A DNA stretch of 64,000 bases from Flavobacterium ranwuense (GCF_004349315.1 NZ_SMLH01000002.1:372001-436000); one strand, 5' to 3'. Numbered from the stretch's first letter, positions 19,825-28,178 are shown. Numbers and translations are program-made. Notes: generated from the letters alone by a model not told the origin.

Positions 19825-20725
19825 AGTTGTAAAATATAATGTTTTTGCCTTCAATCCTGTAACTTAATTTAAGCGGAATTGTAACCGCTTGAAGCGCTAT
19901 TCCTTTATCAGTATGTGTAAAAGTTCCGGTAAAGAGTTTTGAAGTGTCAACGCCTTCAACTTTAATTTTCATATCGTATTGACGCTCTAATTCTGCAATA
20001 ACCTGATCTAAAGGAATTTTATTAAAGCTTGATTCTTGTTGAATCCACGAAGGGTTTTCGGCATTAAAATCTTCAACATTTTCGATAATGCCATTTATAA
20101 CTCGGAATGTTTTTCCGGGAGGCAATTTAATGGTTTCGTTATTATACGTTACACTCACCAAACCTTCGTAACAATGAACCTCAAAATAGTTTTTGCGTTC
20201 TTTTACGTTAAATTGTGTCCCTAAAACGGTAACGACTCCCGCAGTTGTGTTTACACTAAAAGTTTGGCCTTTCTGAACTTTGAAAAAAGCTTCTCCTTCT
20301 AAAGTTAAAGCTCTTTTATCAGCCCATTTTTTTTCGTTAAAACTTAATTTTGAAGCGGAGTTTAATATTACTTCAGAATTATCAGGAAGCGTAACTGCTT
20401 TTGTTTGCGCTATTTGAGTTTCAAAAGATGTAATGTTGTTAAAAAATAAGAAATAAGTTGAGGTTAACATAACAACTAGAACAGCAGCAACTCTATAGAA
20501 TGCGTTAACGTTTAAAGTTCTTACTTTTGTTTTCTTTTTAGAATGGTTTCTGGCTTTAAAAGCTTCTAAAGCAGCGTGGGCATCTACTTTTGGGGTTTCC
20601 AGTTGTGATGCATAATGAGTAATTTTTTCAAGTGTTTGCAAATCTTCAGATTGTTTTAAATCCTCAATTTCTTTGCTTGAAAGCTCATTATTTAACCATT
20701 TTAATATCTCTTTTTCGTTTTTCAT
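19811..20725 (-). CDS. FecR-family anti-sigma regulator
   Basis: The 304-residue inner-membrane protein passes the receptor signal to an ECF sigma factor. A cytoplasmic N-terminal helical segment (1-75) is followed by one membrane helix (about 78-96, FYRVAAVLVVMLTSTYFLFF). A FecR domain follows (about 105-200, with AVTLPDNSEVILNSASKLSF and GEAFFKVQ). The C-terminal domain (about 230-300, LDQVIAELERQYDMKI) resembles the STN/DUF4974 fold. It lies 61 bases after the sigma gene, and the bipartite element at 20744-20771 sits in that gap, so it has its own promoter. Its end overlaps the receptor start. Confidence 0.92.
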   Translation of the reverse strand: MKNEKEILKWLNNELSSKEIEDLKQSEDLQTLEKITHYASQLETPKVDAHAALEAFKARNHSKKKTKVRTLNVNAFYRVAAVLVVMLTSTYFLFFNNITSFETQIAQTKAVTLPDNSEVILNSASKLSFNEKKWADKRALTLEGEAFFKVQKGQTFSVNTTAGVVTVLGTQFNVKERKNYFEVHCYEGLVSVTYNNETIKLPPGKTFRVINGIIENVEDFNAENPSWIQQESSFNKIPLDQVIAELERQYDMKIKVEGVDTSKLFTGTFTHTDKGIALQAVTIPLKLSYRIEGKNIIFYNYGVK

Positions 20726-20743
20726 TTTATATCTCTATGTTTA

Positions 20744-20771
20744 TAAGACAACTAACTTTTAAATTACCCTA
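20744..20771 (-). promoter_or_regulatory. Bipartite ECF-type promoter in front of fecR
   Basis: On the minus strand the sequence is TAGGGTAA, nine bases, then TAGTTGTCTTA, ending 18 bases before the fecR ATG. The same two blocks with the same spacing occur at 21472-21499 on the plus strand. It does not resemble the housekeeping TTG/TAnnTTTG promoter. I infer that the adjacent ECF sigma factor reads it. Confidence 0.7.
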
Positions 20772-20786
20772 CAGCTAAATGACTAA

Positions 20787-21302
20787 TTAAATATTTTCTA
20801 TTTGGGCTCTTAACAGTTGCAACGCTCCAGACATTCTTTTTTCTACGGTTTTTTGAGAAATATTGAGTAACTCAGCGATTTCCCTGTATTTTTTTCCATC
20901 TATTCGATTCAATAAAAATACTTCTCGCTGTGCTTCACTTAATGATGCGATTGCTTTGGTGAGTTTTTGTTTGAATTCTTCTTCTTCGAATAAATATTCG
21001 GGACTTTGATTATTTGTATCTAAGTTAGGCGCATCTTTGGCGTACCTCAATACTACTTTTTGATGTTTTATGTTATTTAGAAATAAATTATTAATGCTGG
21101 TAAACAAGTACGTTTTGACCTTACTAAAGTCAATTTTGGAACAATTCTCCCAAATTTTTGTAAACGCATCTTGTACCAAATCTAATGCAGCTTCATCATC
21201 ACCACATTTGTAATACGCAAAATTATTTGCTGATTGCACGTGCTTTAAGTAAAAGTCTCTAAAGTGATTTTCGTCGCAAAGTGTACTGTTTTCGTCGCTC
21301 AT
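20787..21302 (-). CDS. ECF RNA polymerase sigma factor (FecI-like)
   Basis: The 171-residue protein has sigma region 2 at about residues 10-75 (FAYYKCGDDEAALDLVQDAFTKIW) and region 4 at about 110-165 (LSEAQREVFLLNRIDGKKYREIAELLNISQKTVEKR), with the linker expected for an ECF factor. It is the first gene of the sigma-fecR-receptor set. The shared bipartite element lies after it, before fecR, and not in front of the sigma gene itself. The sigma factor is therefore probably made from a separate promoter and drives the other two genes. Confidence 0.93.
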   Translation of the reverse strand: MSDENSTLCDENHFRDFYLKHVQSANNFAYYKCGDDEAALDLVQDAFTKIWENCSKIDFSKVKTYLFTSINNLFLNNIKHQKVVLRYAKDAPNLDTNNQSPEYLFEEEEFKQKLTKAIASLSEAQREVFLLNRIDGKKYREIAELLNISQKTVEKRMSGALQLLRAQIENI

Positions 21303-21471
21303 TGAGTATTAATTCATTTTTTGTAGGTTGTAAATGTAAAATATTTTTTCAAAAAGCAGTTGAGTAAATTATAATTGCTTTTTTATGAAAAATAGTTTAA
21401 AATTTAATTTGTTGATTTGTAGTGTTTTATGAATTTATTTGTGAAATTTTATATTTTTTTTAAAATTTTGA

Positions 21472-21499
21472 TAGGGTAAAAATAAACGTAGTTGTCTTA
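21472..21499 (+). promoter_or_regulatory. Bipartite ECF-type promoter in front of the repeat lipoprotein
   Basis: TAGGGTAA, nine bases and TAGTTGTCTTA are identical in both blocks and in spacing to the element before fecR, but on the opposite strand. It ends 61 bases before the ATG at 21561. This places the lipoprotein gene in the same predicted sigma regulon. Confidence 0.7.
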
Positions 21500-21560
21500 C
21501 TAATAGAAAGGCGCTAAAAACATCGCTTGTAAATATAAAAAAAACATTAAATTTGAAATT

Positions 21561-22604
21561 ATGAAAAAGTTAAAAATTGTTACAGGAATTGCATTGATGG
21601 CTATCTTAAGTTTTACCTCATGCCAAAGTGAAGTAGATGAGGTAGAAGGAGAAAATCCAAATACCAATTCGGCTAATTCAACTACAACAAATAATCTAAA
21701 ACGTACTTCGATGCACGATGGATCATTTGATGATTTCTTGGATGGAGCATCATGTTCATCAATCATATTACCAATTACCGCTAAAGTAAATGGAGTTCAG
21801 GTTTCCATTGTTAGTCAATTGGATTACCAACAAGTTATTAGCATTTTGGGACAGTCTAATAATGACCAAGATTCAGTAATATTACAATTTCCTTTAAAAA
21901 TTAAATCAAGTAATTATACAGAGGTTGCCGTTGCTAATCAAACGGAGTATAATGCTATTCTTAATGCGTGTACAGCAGCGGAAGCTTCGGGTCAAGATGC
22001 TATTTCTTCTGTAAATATCAGCTTCCCAATTACAATTTTTACGTATAATTTAAGTTTTCAACAAACAGGAAGTGTTGTCATCACATCCGAACAACAATTA
22101 TATACGTATATGTCTAATGTAAGCAGCACAGAATTATTTTCGGTAAACTATCCGATTTCAGTGAAAATTGCGGATGGAACAAAAACAACTGTTTCAAGTG
22201 ATGCTGAATTGCAAGCAGCTATTACTGCATCTTTAAAAACTGAAGCAACGATGGCAGAAGCAGTTCAAAATGGAAAAAAATTAGAAACGATTTTGGTGAA
22301 CGGTAAGTTTAAAGTAGATTCTTATGTAAATGCAGGAGTTAATTCAGCAAACAACTATTCTGGGTATGCAATAGATTTCGCAAATAATTTATCGGTAACA
22401 GCCATGAATCAATTGAATACAACAGTAAATGGTACCTATGCGGTAAGCTCGGAATTAAATGTTTTTCTAAAACTAAATTTTTCAGGTAATGCTTCGTTTA
22501 CTTTATTGAATAATACTTGGAAAGTAACAAGTTTTACTGCTTCGACAATCACATTGCAAAGTAAGACTGATGCTGCAGTAATATTAGTATTGAAACAAAT
22601 ATAG
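21561..22604 (+). CDS. Repeat-containing lipoprotein, unknown function
   Basis: I do not recognise a named family for this 347-residue protein. It has a lipoprotein signal (FTSC, Cys21) and a polar Asn/Thr linker to residue 48. Four degenerate repeats follow at about 66-99, 104-138, 148-185 and 190-225. Each repeat runs beta strand 'I.FPI.I', a loop, then 'V.S..EL...I'. The last 110 residues (about 240-347) form a beta-rich domain reminiscent of Bacteroidota lipocalin-like domains (GTYAVSSELNVFLKLNF, NTWKVTSF). It is divergent from the sigma gene and carries the same promoter element as fecR. A surface or periplasmic ligand-binding role is a reasonable inference. Confidence 0.7.
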   Translation: MKKLKIVTGIALMAILSFTSCQSEVDEVEGENPNTNSANSTTTNNLKRTSMHDGSFDDFLDGASCSSIILPITAKVNGVQVSIVSQLDYQQVISILGQSNNDQDSVILQFPLKIKSSNYTEVAVANQTEYNAILNACTAAEASGQDAISSVNISFPITIFTYNLSFQQTGSVVITSEQQLYTYMSNVSSTELFSVNYPISVKIADGTKTTVSSDAELQAAITASLKTEATMAEAVQNGKKLETILVNGKFKVDSYVNAGVNSANNYSGYAIDFANNLSVTAMNQLNTTVNGTYAVSSELNVFLKLNFSGNASFTLLNNTWKVTSFTASTITLQSKTDAAVILVLKQI

Positions 22605-22631
22605 TTAGGATTTTGATTGGTTAGTTTTTTC

Positions 22632-22667
22632 AAAGAACAGCTACTAAACATATTGTAGCTGTTCTTT
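22632..22667 (+). terminator. Hairpin between the lipoprotein and metalloprotease genes
   Basis: A perfect 13-base stem AAAGAACAGCTAC / GTAGCTGTTCTTT surrounds a 10-base loop and is followed by TTTAATATAA. It should end or attenuate the lipoprotein transcript before the next gene. Confidence 0.75.
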
Positions 22668-22694
22668 AATATAAACATATAATATAAAATAATA

Positions 22695-23471
22695 ATGAAA
22701 AAAGTAATTACTCTACTCACTATAGGTTTGTTCCTATTAGTGATTTCTTGTTCAAAAGAAGATGATCCATTAGATAACTCAATTGCAGTAAATCCTAATA
22801 CAAATAAACAGCAAACTGGAAGTTCTTCTAACGATTTATTATCAGATAAAAAGTTCAAGAGTATGGTTATTGAAGTGGTGTACGTGGCCGGTTTTGAGCC
22901 AAGCAGTACAACAATTAATAATTTTGTAAGCTTTCTTACTGCAAGAACATATAAGCCAAACGGTATTAGTGTTATAAAACGTTCTATACCATCACCAGGG
23001 AATTCACCTTACACAGATGCAGAGATTGTAACTATTGAAGATGCTAACAGAACAAAATATAACACTTCTGATGTAATAGCGGTTTGGGCATTTTTTGCAG
23101 ATGGGAAATCTTCAAAAGATACTGATACAGGGGTTATCCTAGGAACGGCTTACAGAAATACTTCTTTTGTTATTTTCGAACAAACTATTCAAGGTTTGAG
23201 CGATAGTCCAGTTGAACCCAGTAGAAGTTTGTTAGAAACAACAGTAATTACACATGAATTTGGACATATATTAGGATTGACTAACCTTGGTACAGCCTTG
23301 CAAAGCAATCACGAAGATGCAGCGCATCCAAAACATTGTATTGAAAAAACCTGTTTAATGTATTGGTCATCCGAAACCGGAAGCGGTATTGGAAATATGG
23401 TTTCGGGTGGTTCAGCACCACAATTAGATGCGCAATGTATAGCAGATCTTCGTGCCAATGGAGGGAAATAA
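22695..23471 (+). CDS. Zinc metalloprotease-like lipoprotein
   Basis: The 258-residue protein has a lipoprotein signal (VISC, Cys19). A zinc-binding HEFGHILGL motif starts at residue 187, with candidate third ligands in NHEDAAHPKHC (206-215) and a methionine turn in CLMYW (220-224). This HExxHxxG plus Met-turn layout is metzincin-like, and the cysteines at 215 and 220 could form a disulfide. It should act outside the inner membrane. It lies 90 bases after the repeat lipoprotein, beyond a hairpin, and 26 bases before the PorT-like gene. The substrate is unknown; processing of a neighbour's surface protein is one possibility. Confidence 0.78.
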   Translation: MKKVITLLTIGLFLLVISCSKEDDPLDNSIAVNPNTNKQQTGSSSNDLLSDKKFKSMVIEVVYVAGFEPSSTTINNFVSFLTARTYKPNGISVIKRSIPSPGNSPYTDAEIVTIEDANRTKYNTSDVIAVWAFFADGKSSKDTDTGVILGTAYRNTSFVIFEQTIQGLSDSPVEPSRSLLETTVITHEFGHILGLTNLGTALQSNHEDAAHPKHCIEKTCLMYWSSETGSGIGNMVSGGSAPQLDAQCIADLRANGGK

Positions 23472-23497
23472 AATTTAATTTAAATAACTATAATAAT

Positions 23498-24088
23498 ATG
23501 AAACAAATGAAATCAAAATTTTTAGCAATAGCTTTATTTATTGGAATAGGCTCAACAATGAATGCTCAGGACAGTGCTATTCCCAAATCGAATGGAGGAA
23601 TAAAAGGAGGTTATAATTTAGCTGCAGTAAGTTTTGACGGAGATGGAGAAACAGAACAACGACACGGTTTTCATATAGGAGTTTATGGCGAGTCATTTAT
23701 TAGCGAAAGCTTTTCTATACAACCTGAATTGATGTATTCTCAACAAGGATACGAAATAACAAATAGCAGTGGGACTTTTACGCAAAAATTAGATTACATA
23801 AACTTACCAATAATGCTTAAAGCATATCCTTCTCAAAATTTCTTTTTGGAAGCGGGTCCACAAATTGGATTAGCAGTTTCTCATAAAGAAGAATATGATG
23901 GACTTTTTAGTGGTTCACAAGAGTATGAGCCTAATAATTTTGATTGGGGAATAAACTTTGGAGGAGGGTTTAAAACCGATTCTGGTATTAGTTTAGGAGT
24001 GCGTTATCATTTAGGTTTAGGAGATTTATATGATGACGGCAAAGCACAAAACAGAGTGCTACAATTTTCATTAGGGTTTGATTTATAA
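23498..24088 (+). CDS. PorT-like outer-membrane beta-barrel protein
   Basis: From the ATG at 23498 the product is 196 residues with a signal peptide (ending MNAQ). The alternating hydrophobic strands start GGIKGGYNLAAVSF and end NRVLQFSLGFDL, as in the PorT/outer-membrane beta-barrel domain family. An open frame extends further upstream inside the metalloprotease gene, but that extension has no signal peptide and is not credible. It is probably co-transcribed with the metalloprotease 26 bases upstream. The function is structural or unknown. Confidence 0.78.
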   Translation: MKQMKSKFLAIALFIGIGSTMNAQDSAIPKSNGGIKGGYNLAAVSFDGDGETEQRHGFHIGVYGESFISESFSIQPELMYSQQGYEITNSSGTFTQKLDYINLPIMLKAYPSQNFFLEAGPQIGLAVSHKEEYDGLFSGSQEYEPNNFDWGINFGGGFKTDSGISLGVRYHLGLGDLYDDGKAQNRVLQFSLGFDL

Positions 24089-24108
24089 TCATAAATAGTT
24101 TTAAAAAT

Positions 24109-24139
24109 AGAATGCCCAAGAAAATTTCTTGGGCATTCT
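24109..24139. terminator. Bidirectional hairpin terminator
   Basis: A 15-base stem AGAATGCCCAAGAAA / TTTCTTGGGCATTCT lies between two converging genes and can serve both the PorT-like gene (+) and the barrel gene ending at 24178 (-). Confidence 0.85.
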
Positions 24140-24177
24140 TTTATGTATTTTCGAAAGTAAAAAATCTGATTTGTCTT

Positions 24178-25074
24178 TTAAAAAGACACTTTGTAAATTA
24201 TTCCTGCGGTGAATTTCCGAGTTAATCCGTCAGGGCGAACTTCTCGAACTACAAATGGTGTGGCTAAAGATAATTCGATGCTGTTTTGAGTATTAATAGC
24301 ATAGGCGCCAATTATATTTCCGTTTATTGTCAATCCATCAGAGTCTTTTATCGTTTCTCTTTTTCCAAAAGCATTTTCAAAACTATCTTCTCCTAAATGA
24401 TAAATAAATAATACATTGGGTTTGAAAGTGAATTTTTTATTAGAAGTTTGAAACGTATATGTAGTTCGAAACAATGCATCTGGTTTTCTTTCGAATAAAT
24501 TAGTGGAAGGAAAATCATCCGTATTGGAGAACTCCTTGAAGTACGAATTTTTATTGTTATTGAAGACGGGAATTTGGACAGCCGTATTAAAATCCCATTT
24601 TTTATAATTAAGATTCAATCCTGCAATCAAATCAAAAGTTCCTAAACTGGATTGATAATCTAAAGGAAGTGAAAACTCATTTATTTTAAGATTTGAACTC
24701 GTAAAAGGTATTTTAAAACCCAAAAGTGAACTCCATTGCGTATTCGTTTTTGGTTTCCAATTGTAATTCCCTATCAAATATGCATCACCAAAAGCGCCTC
24801 GTTTACCAAAACTTCCACTTGCAACGGAATATGTGATTTTAGAACTTAGCGCAAATCGTTCGTTAATAGTTCTGGTATAGCTGATATAAGGTGAAAAATA
24901 AATGACATCAGCTTCGCCTGCACCAAAAATACTTCCTACTTCAATTCCGTTTTTTAATTCTTTATCTGTAATTTGAAAACCGGTTCCAATGGAACAAATT
25001 CCGGCATCGCTACAACCTTGTGCAAAGGAGTTAGAGAACATTCCAATAGCGATGATTAGCAGTAGTTTTTTCAT
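24178..25074 (-). CDS. Exported outer-membrane beta-barrel protein with N-terminal Cys pair
   Basis: The 298-residue protein has a signal peptide (ending SFAQ). The mature end starts GCSDAGICSIG, giving a Cys-x5-Cys motif at the very N-terminus. The rest is a series of amphipathic strands (VIYFSPYISYTRTINERFAL, FDLIAGLNLNYKKW) ending KFTAGIIYKVSF, as expected for an outer-membrane barrel or transporter-like protein. It follows the DM13 lipoprotein by ten bases, so the two are an operon. The paired cysteines next to a presumed redox-related DM13 protein suggest a thiol or metal role, but this is inference. Confidence 0.65.
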   Translation of the reverse strand: MKKLLLIIAIGMFSNSFAQGCSDAGICSIGTGFQITDKELKNGIEVGSIFGAGEADVIYFSPYISYTRTINERFALSSKITYSVASGSFGKRGAFGDAYLIGNYNWKPKTNTQWSSLLGFKIPFTSSNLKINEFSLPLDYQSSLGTFDLIAGLNLNYKKWDFNTAVQIPVFNNNKNSYFKEFSNTDDFPSTNLFERKPDALFRTTYTFQTSNKKFTFKPNVLFIYHLGEDSFENAFGKRETIKDSDGLTINGNIIGAYAINTQNSIELSLATPFVVREVRPDGLTRKFTAGIIYKVSF

Positions 25075-25084
25075 AAATCAGGTT

Positions 25085-25504
25085 TTAATTTTGAGATAAT
25101 TGCGCCACTGCAAAAAGATGACTATACTGTTGGCAGTGAATCAGTATATATTTATAAGCTGAAACATTAACCTGATTTGGAATTGCATACACAGTGGAAG
25201 ATGTTAAATTACCTAGATTCACAAAATCTGTAGGGGTTGCATTTTTTGACAGGTATACTTTCAAATCGGGACCGCTGGAAACACTAAAACCGTCCAATCG
25301 CACTTCATTTTGATTTCCATTCAAATAAATTTTAGCAGAACCGGTAACTTTGATTCCTGAGGTTGGCATAAAATTACCGGTAGCTACAGGAGAATTGTTT
25401 TCAGGAATTGGTATGCTTAACTCAGCATCACGGGTCAAATCGCCTTCTACTTCACAAGAAAGTAAAAGCAAGCAAAGCGGTAGTGTAAAAACAATTTTTT
25501 TCAT
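25085..25504 (-). CDS. DM13-domain lipoprotein
   Basis: From the ATG at 25504 the product is 139 residues. It has a lipoprotein signal (LLSC, Cys17) and one DM13-like domain that includes GSAKIYLNGNQNEVRLDGFSV, PDLKVYLSK and the closing ILIHCQQYSHLFAVAQL. The cysteine six residues before the final LFAVAQL is the conserved DM13 cysteine. DM13 domains are thought to take part in electron transfer or redox chemistry outside the cell, although biochemical proof is thin. It leads a two-gene unit with the barrel protein, and a TATATTTG -7 box lies upstream on the minus strand. Confidence 0.75.
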   Translation of the reverse strand: MKKIVFTLPLCLLLLSCEVEGDLTRDAELSIPIPENNSPVATGNFMPTSGIKVTGSAKIYLNGNQNEVRLDGFSVSSGPDLKVYLSKNATPTDFVNLGNLTSSTVYAIPNQVNVSAYKYILIHCQQYSHLFAVAQLSQN

Positions 25505-25531
25505 AGTGAAAATGTTTTTTAATTCGTTAAT

Positions 25532-25539
25532 CAAATATA
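25532..25539 (-). promoter_or_regulatory. -7 box of the DM13 operon
   Basis: The minus strand reads TATATTTG, 28 bases before the DM13 ATG. There is no TTG at the ideal -33 distance. Confidence 0.45.
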
Positions 25540-25651
25540 AAACGAAACAAAATCAGAGTTTGTCAGCTACTTTACATTTGGACCATGTTTATAAATTTAT
25601 TTAAAAATCAGTATTAACTAAATTTGAAAAAGACTATTTAGTAAAAATCAA

Positions 25652-25659
25652 TATCTTTG
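25652..25659 (+). promoter_or_regulatory. -7 box of the PLP-enzyme gene
   Basis: TATCTTTG fits TAnnTTTG and lies 20 bases before the ATG at 25679. A TTG lies 25 bases further upstream, slightly beyond the usual spacing. Confidence 0.45.
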
Positions 25660-25678
25660 AACTCAAATTAAACATACA

Positions 25679-27166
25679 ATGATTACCAAAGAAGCGTCAA
25701 CACAATTAGAGCAATACTTTCAACAGTTTCGCGATAACATAATCGGAATAGATCAAGAGTTTGAATCTCCTTATGGGCGAAAACAAATTATTTATACGGA
25801 TTGGACGGCGAGTGGTCGTTTGTATCGTCCTATAGAAGAAAAATTAATGAATCAATTTGGTCCTTTTGTGGCCAATACGCATACAGAAACTACGGTTTCG
25901 GGAACTGCGATGACTAAAGCATACCATCAAGCGCGTCATATTATTAAACATCACGTGAATGCAAGTGCTGACGATGTTTTGATTACTGATGGAACAGGAA
26001 TGACAGGTGTTGTCAATAAATTCCAACGAATCTTGGGCTTAAAAGTACCCGAAAACTTAAAAAATTTCATCACTATTCCAGCCGAAAAGAAACCAATTGT
26101 TTTTATTTCGCACATGGAACATCATTCGAATCAAACGTCTTGGCTAGAAACCATTGCTGATGTTGAAGTTATTCCTTCTTCAGAAGATGGATTGTTCAGC
26201 ATAGAAAATCTTGAGCTTTTATTAGAAAAATATAAAGAGCGCCCTTTTAAAATAGCTTCGATCACATCGTGCTCGAATGTTACGGGAATCAGAACTCCGT
26301 ATCATGAAGTGGCAAAAATAATGCATCAAAATAACGGACTTTGTTTCGTGGATTTTGCTTGTTCAGGACCTTATGTAAAAATCGACATGCATCCTGAAGA
26401 GGCTGAAAGTTATTTGGACGCGATTTTCTTTTCACCTCATAAATTCCTTGGCGGACCTGGAACTTGTGGTGTTTTGGTTTTTAATAAAAAATTATATCAA
26501 AATTTAGTTCCTGATAATCCGGGTGGAGGAACGGTAAGTTGGACGAATCCTTGGGGAGAACACAAATACATCGATAATATCGAAGATAGGGAAGATGGTG
26601 GTACTCCGGGGTTTCTTCAGGTAATAAAAACCGCATTGGCTGTTCAGTTGAAAGAGCAAATGGGGATTGAAAATATCTTAAAAAGAGAGCACGAAATAGT
26701 AGATTATATTTTCTCAGAATTAGGAAATATTTCCAATATTAAAATCCTTGCAGGACAGCATCATGATAGGTTAGGGGTGATTTCTTTCTTTGTGGAAGAT
26801 TTGCATTTTAACTTGGGCGTGAAATTACTGAATGATAAATTCGGAATTCAAACTCGTGGCGGTTGCAGTTGTGCCGGAACGTATGGGCACTTTTTATTGC
26901 ACGTAGACCAGGAAACGTCCCATAAATTAATAGACGAAATTACTCTTGGAGATTTAATCAGAAAGCCGGGCTGGATTAGAATGTCTATTCATCCTACAAC
27001 TACAAATGCCGAAATTGAATTTGTTTGTAACGGAATAAAAGCATTGGCTGAAAATCATAAAACTTGGGCTTTGGATTATGATTATAATCCTGCTACCAAT
27101 GAGTTTATAAATAAGAATGCACAACCGTTAGAAGATGAATTGGTAAAAAACTGGTTTTCTTTGTAA
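25679..27166 (+). CDS. Class-V aminotransferase-fold PLP enzyme (cysteine desulfurase-like)
   Basis: The 495-residue enzyme keeps the class-V aminotransferase layout. It has a cofactor-binding TDGTGMTG (about 99-106), a histidine-rich ISHMEHHSN (about 143), FVDFACSGPY (about 223) and the PLP lysine in FFSPHKFLGGPGT (about residue 256). The loop RGGCSCAGTYGHFL (about 393-406) carries two cysteines, unlike the RxxHxCAQP loop of SufS, so a true Fe-S-cluster desulfurase role is uncertain. No suf or isc genes are nearby. It is cytoplasmic and monocistronic, with a long hairpin terminator. Confidence 0.82.
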   Translation: MITKEASTQLEQYFQQFRDNIIGIDQEFESPYGRKQIIYTDWTASGRLYRPIEEKLMNQFGPFVANTHTETTVSGTAMTKAYHQARHIIKHHVNASADDVLITDGTGMTGVVNKFQRILGLKVPENLKNFITIPAEKKPIVFISHMEHHSNQTSWLETIADVEVIPSSEDGLFSIENLELLLEKYKERPFKIASITSCSNVTGIRTPYHEVAKIMHQNNGLCFVDFACSGPYVKIDMHPEEAESYLDAIFFSPHKFLGGPGTCGVLVFNKKLYQNLVPDNPGGGTVSWTNPWGEHKYIDNIEDREDGGTPGFLQVIKTALAVQLKEQMGIENILKREHEIVDYIFSELGNISNIKILAGQHHDRLGVISFFVEDLHFNLGVKLLNDKFGIQTRGGCSCAGTYGHFLLHVDQETSHKLIDEITLGDLIRKPGWIRMSIHPTTTNAEIEFVCNGIKALAENHKTWALDYDYNPATNEFINKNAQPLEDELVKNWFSL

Positions 27167-27187
27167 GATTCAAAGGTTCAAAGATTG

Positions 27188-27237
27188 AAAAAATCACCTA
27201 TTCAAAAACTATACGGTTTTTGAATAGGTGATTTTTT
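27188..27237. terminator. Long bidirectional hairpin terminator
   Basis: AAAATCACCTATTCAAAAAC pairs with GTTTTTGAATAGGTGATTTT around a short loop, with A and T tracts on both sides. It separates the PLP gene (+) from the converging acyltransferase gene (-). Confidence 0.9.
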
Positions 27238-27292
27238 ATTTAACTGACCAGTGAGGCTGATTACTGCGACTGATTACTGAACACTCTAACCT

Positions 27293-28162
27293 CTAACGGC
27301 GGTGTTTCCATCTTTTATGCGTCCAGAAATAATATTCAGGAGCTTCCAGAATTTGTTTTTCTACTTCTCGTAAAAAGGTGTTGGTAATCTCAAAATCAGG
27401 AATCGATCTGGGATTATCTGTAATGGGTACAAAAGTAGCTTTGTAAAAACCTCTTTTTACTTTTTTTACTTTTACAAAAAGAACATTCAAATCGTATTTT
27501 TTGGCAAGCATTTCGGCACCGGTATGAACAGGAACTTCTACGCCCATAAATTTATCCCAATGAAAGGCTCTATTTAATTTTGGAGATTGATCACTGGCAA
27601 GCCCATACATGCTAAGAATCTCATTTTTTTGGTTTTCGGCCATCAATGGAATCGCTTTTTTAGTTTCCACTAGTTCAGCATTGTATTTGGATCGAATGTC
27701 TCGTATTAGTTTATCAAAGTATTTATTGGTAATTTTTTTATAAACGCCTATTCCTTTAAATTTTGTTTTCTCGTTGATAGACAATAACCACTCCCAACTC
27801 GCATAATGTGATGCCAATAAAACAGTGCTTTTTCCTTTGTTTTCGAATTCTTTTACCAATTCGATATTGGTGACTACGAATCTTCTGTTCATTTCAGCAG
27901 ATGAAATTGTCATGGTTTTTATCATTTCCAAAAACATATCACACAAGTGGTGGTACGATTTTTTTTCAATGACAAGACGCTCTTCTGCACTAAGATGCGG
28001 TAAAGCCAGTGCCAAATTATATTTAACCGTTTTTTTGCGGTAGCCAATAATATAATAAACAATTAAATAGATGAAATCAGAAAACCAATAGAAAACCCTA
28101 AATGGAAGAATGGAAATAATCCATAAAAGCGGAAAGGTTAAGATAAAAACAAGAAATTGCAT
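27293..28162 (-). CDS. LpxL/HtrB-family lipid A acyltransferase
   Basis: From the ATG at 28162 the protein has 289 residues. It opens with a membrane segment (MQFLVFILTFPLLWIISILP). It carries the acyltransferase H-x4-E motif as ASHYASWEW (about residue 122) and a second block with SDQSPKL (about 190). Members add a secondary acyl chain to lipid A precursors at the inner membrane. A longer frame starting at a TTG runs through the -7 box TATATTTG at 28179-28186, so the ATG is preferred. It appears monocistronic. Which acyl chain it transfers cannot be read from sequence. Confidence 0.88.
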   Translation of the reverse strand: MQFLVFILTFPLLWIISILPFRVFYWFSDFIYLIVYYIIGYRKKTVKYNLALALPHLSAEERLVIEKKSYHHLCDMFLEMIKTMTISSAEMNRRFVVTNIELVKEFENKGKSTVLLASHYASWEWLLSINEKTKFKGIGVYKKITNKYFDKLIRDIRSKYNAELVETKKAIPLMAENQKNEILSMYGLASDQSPKLNRAFHWDKFMGVEVPVHTGAEMLAKKYDLNVLFVKVKKVKRGFYKATFVPITDNPRSIPDFEITNTFLREVEKQILEAPEYYFWTHKRWKHRR

Positions 28163-28178
28163 GCCGTTATTTTTCTTG

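Noticed and set aside
25679-27166. Naming the PLP enzyme SufS/IscS
   Set aside because: The active-site cysteine loop differs from SufS and IscS and there are no Fe-S assembly genes nearby.
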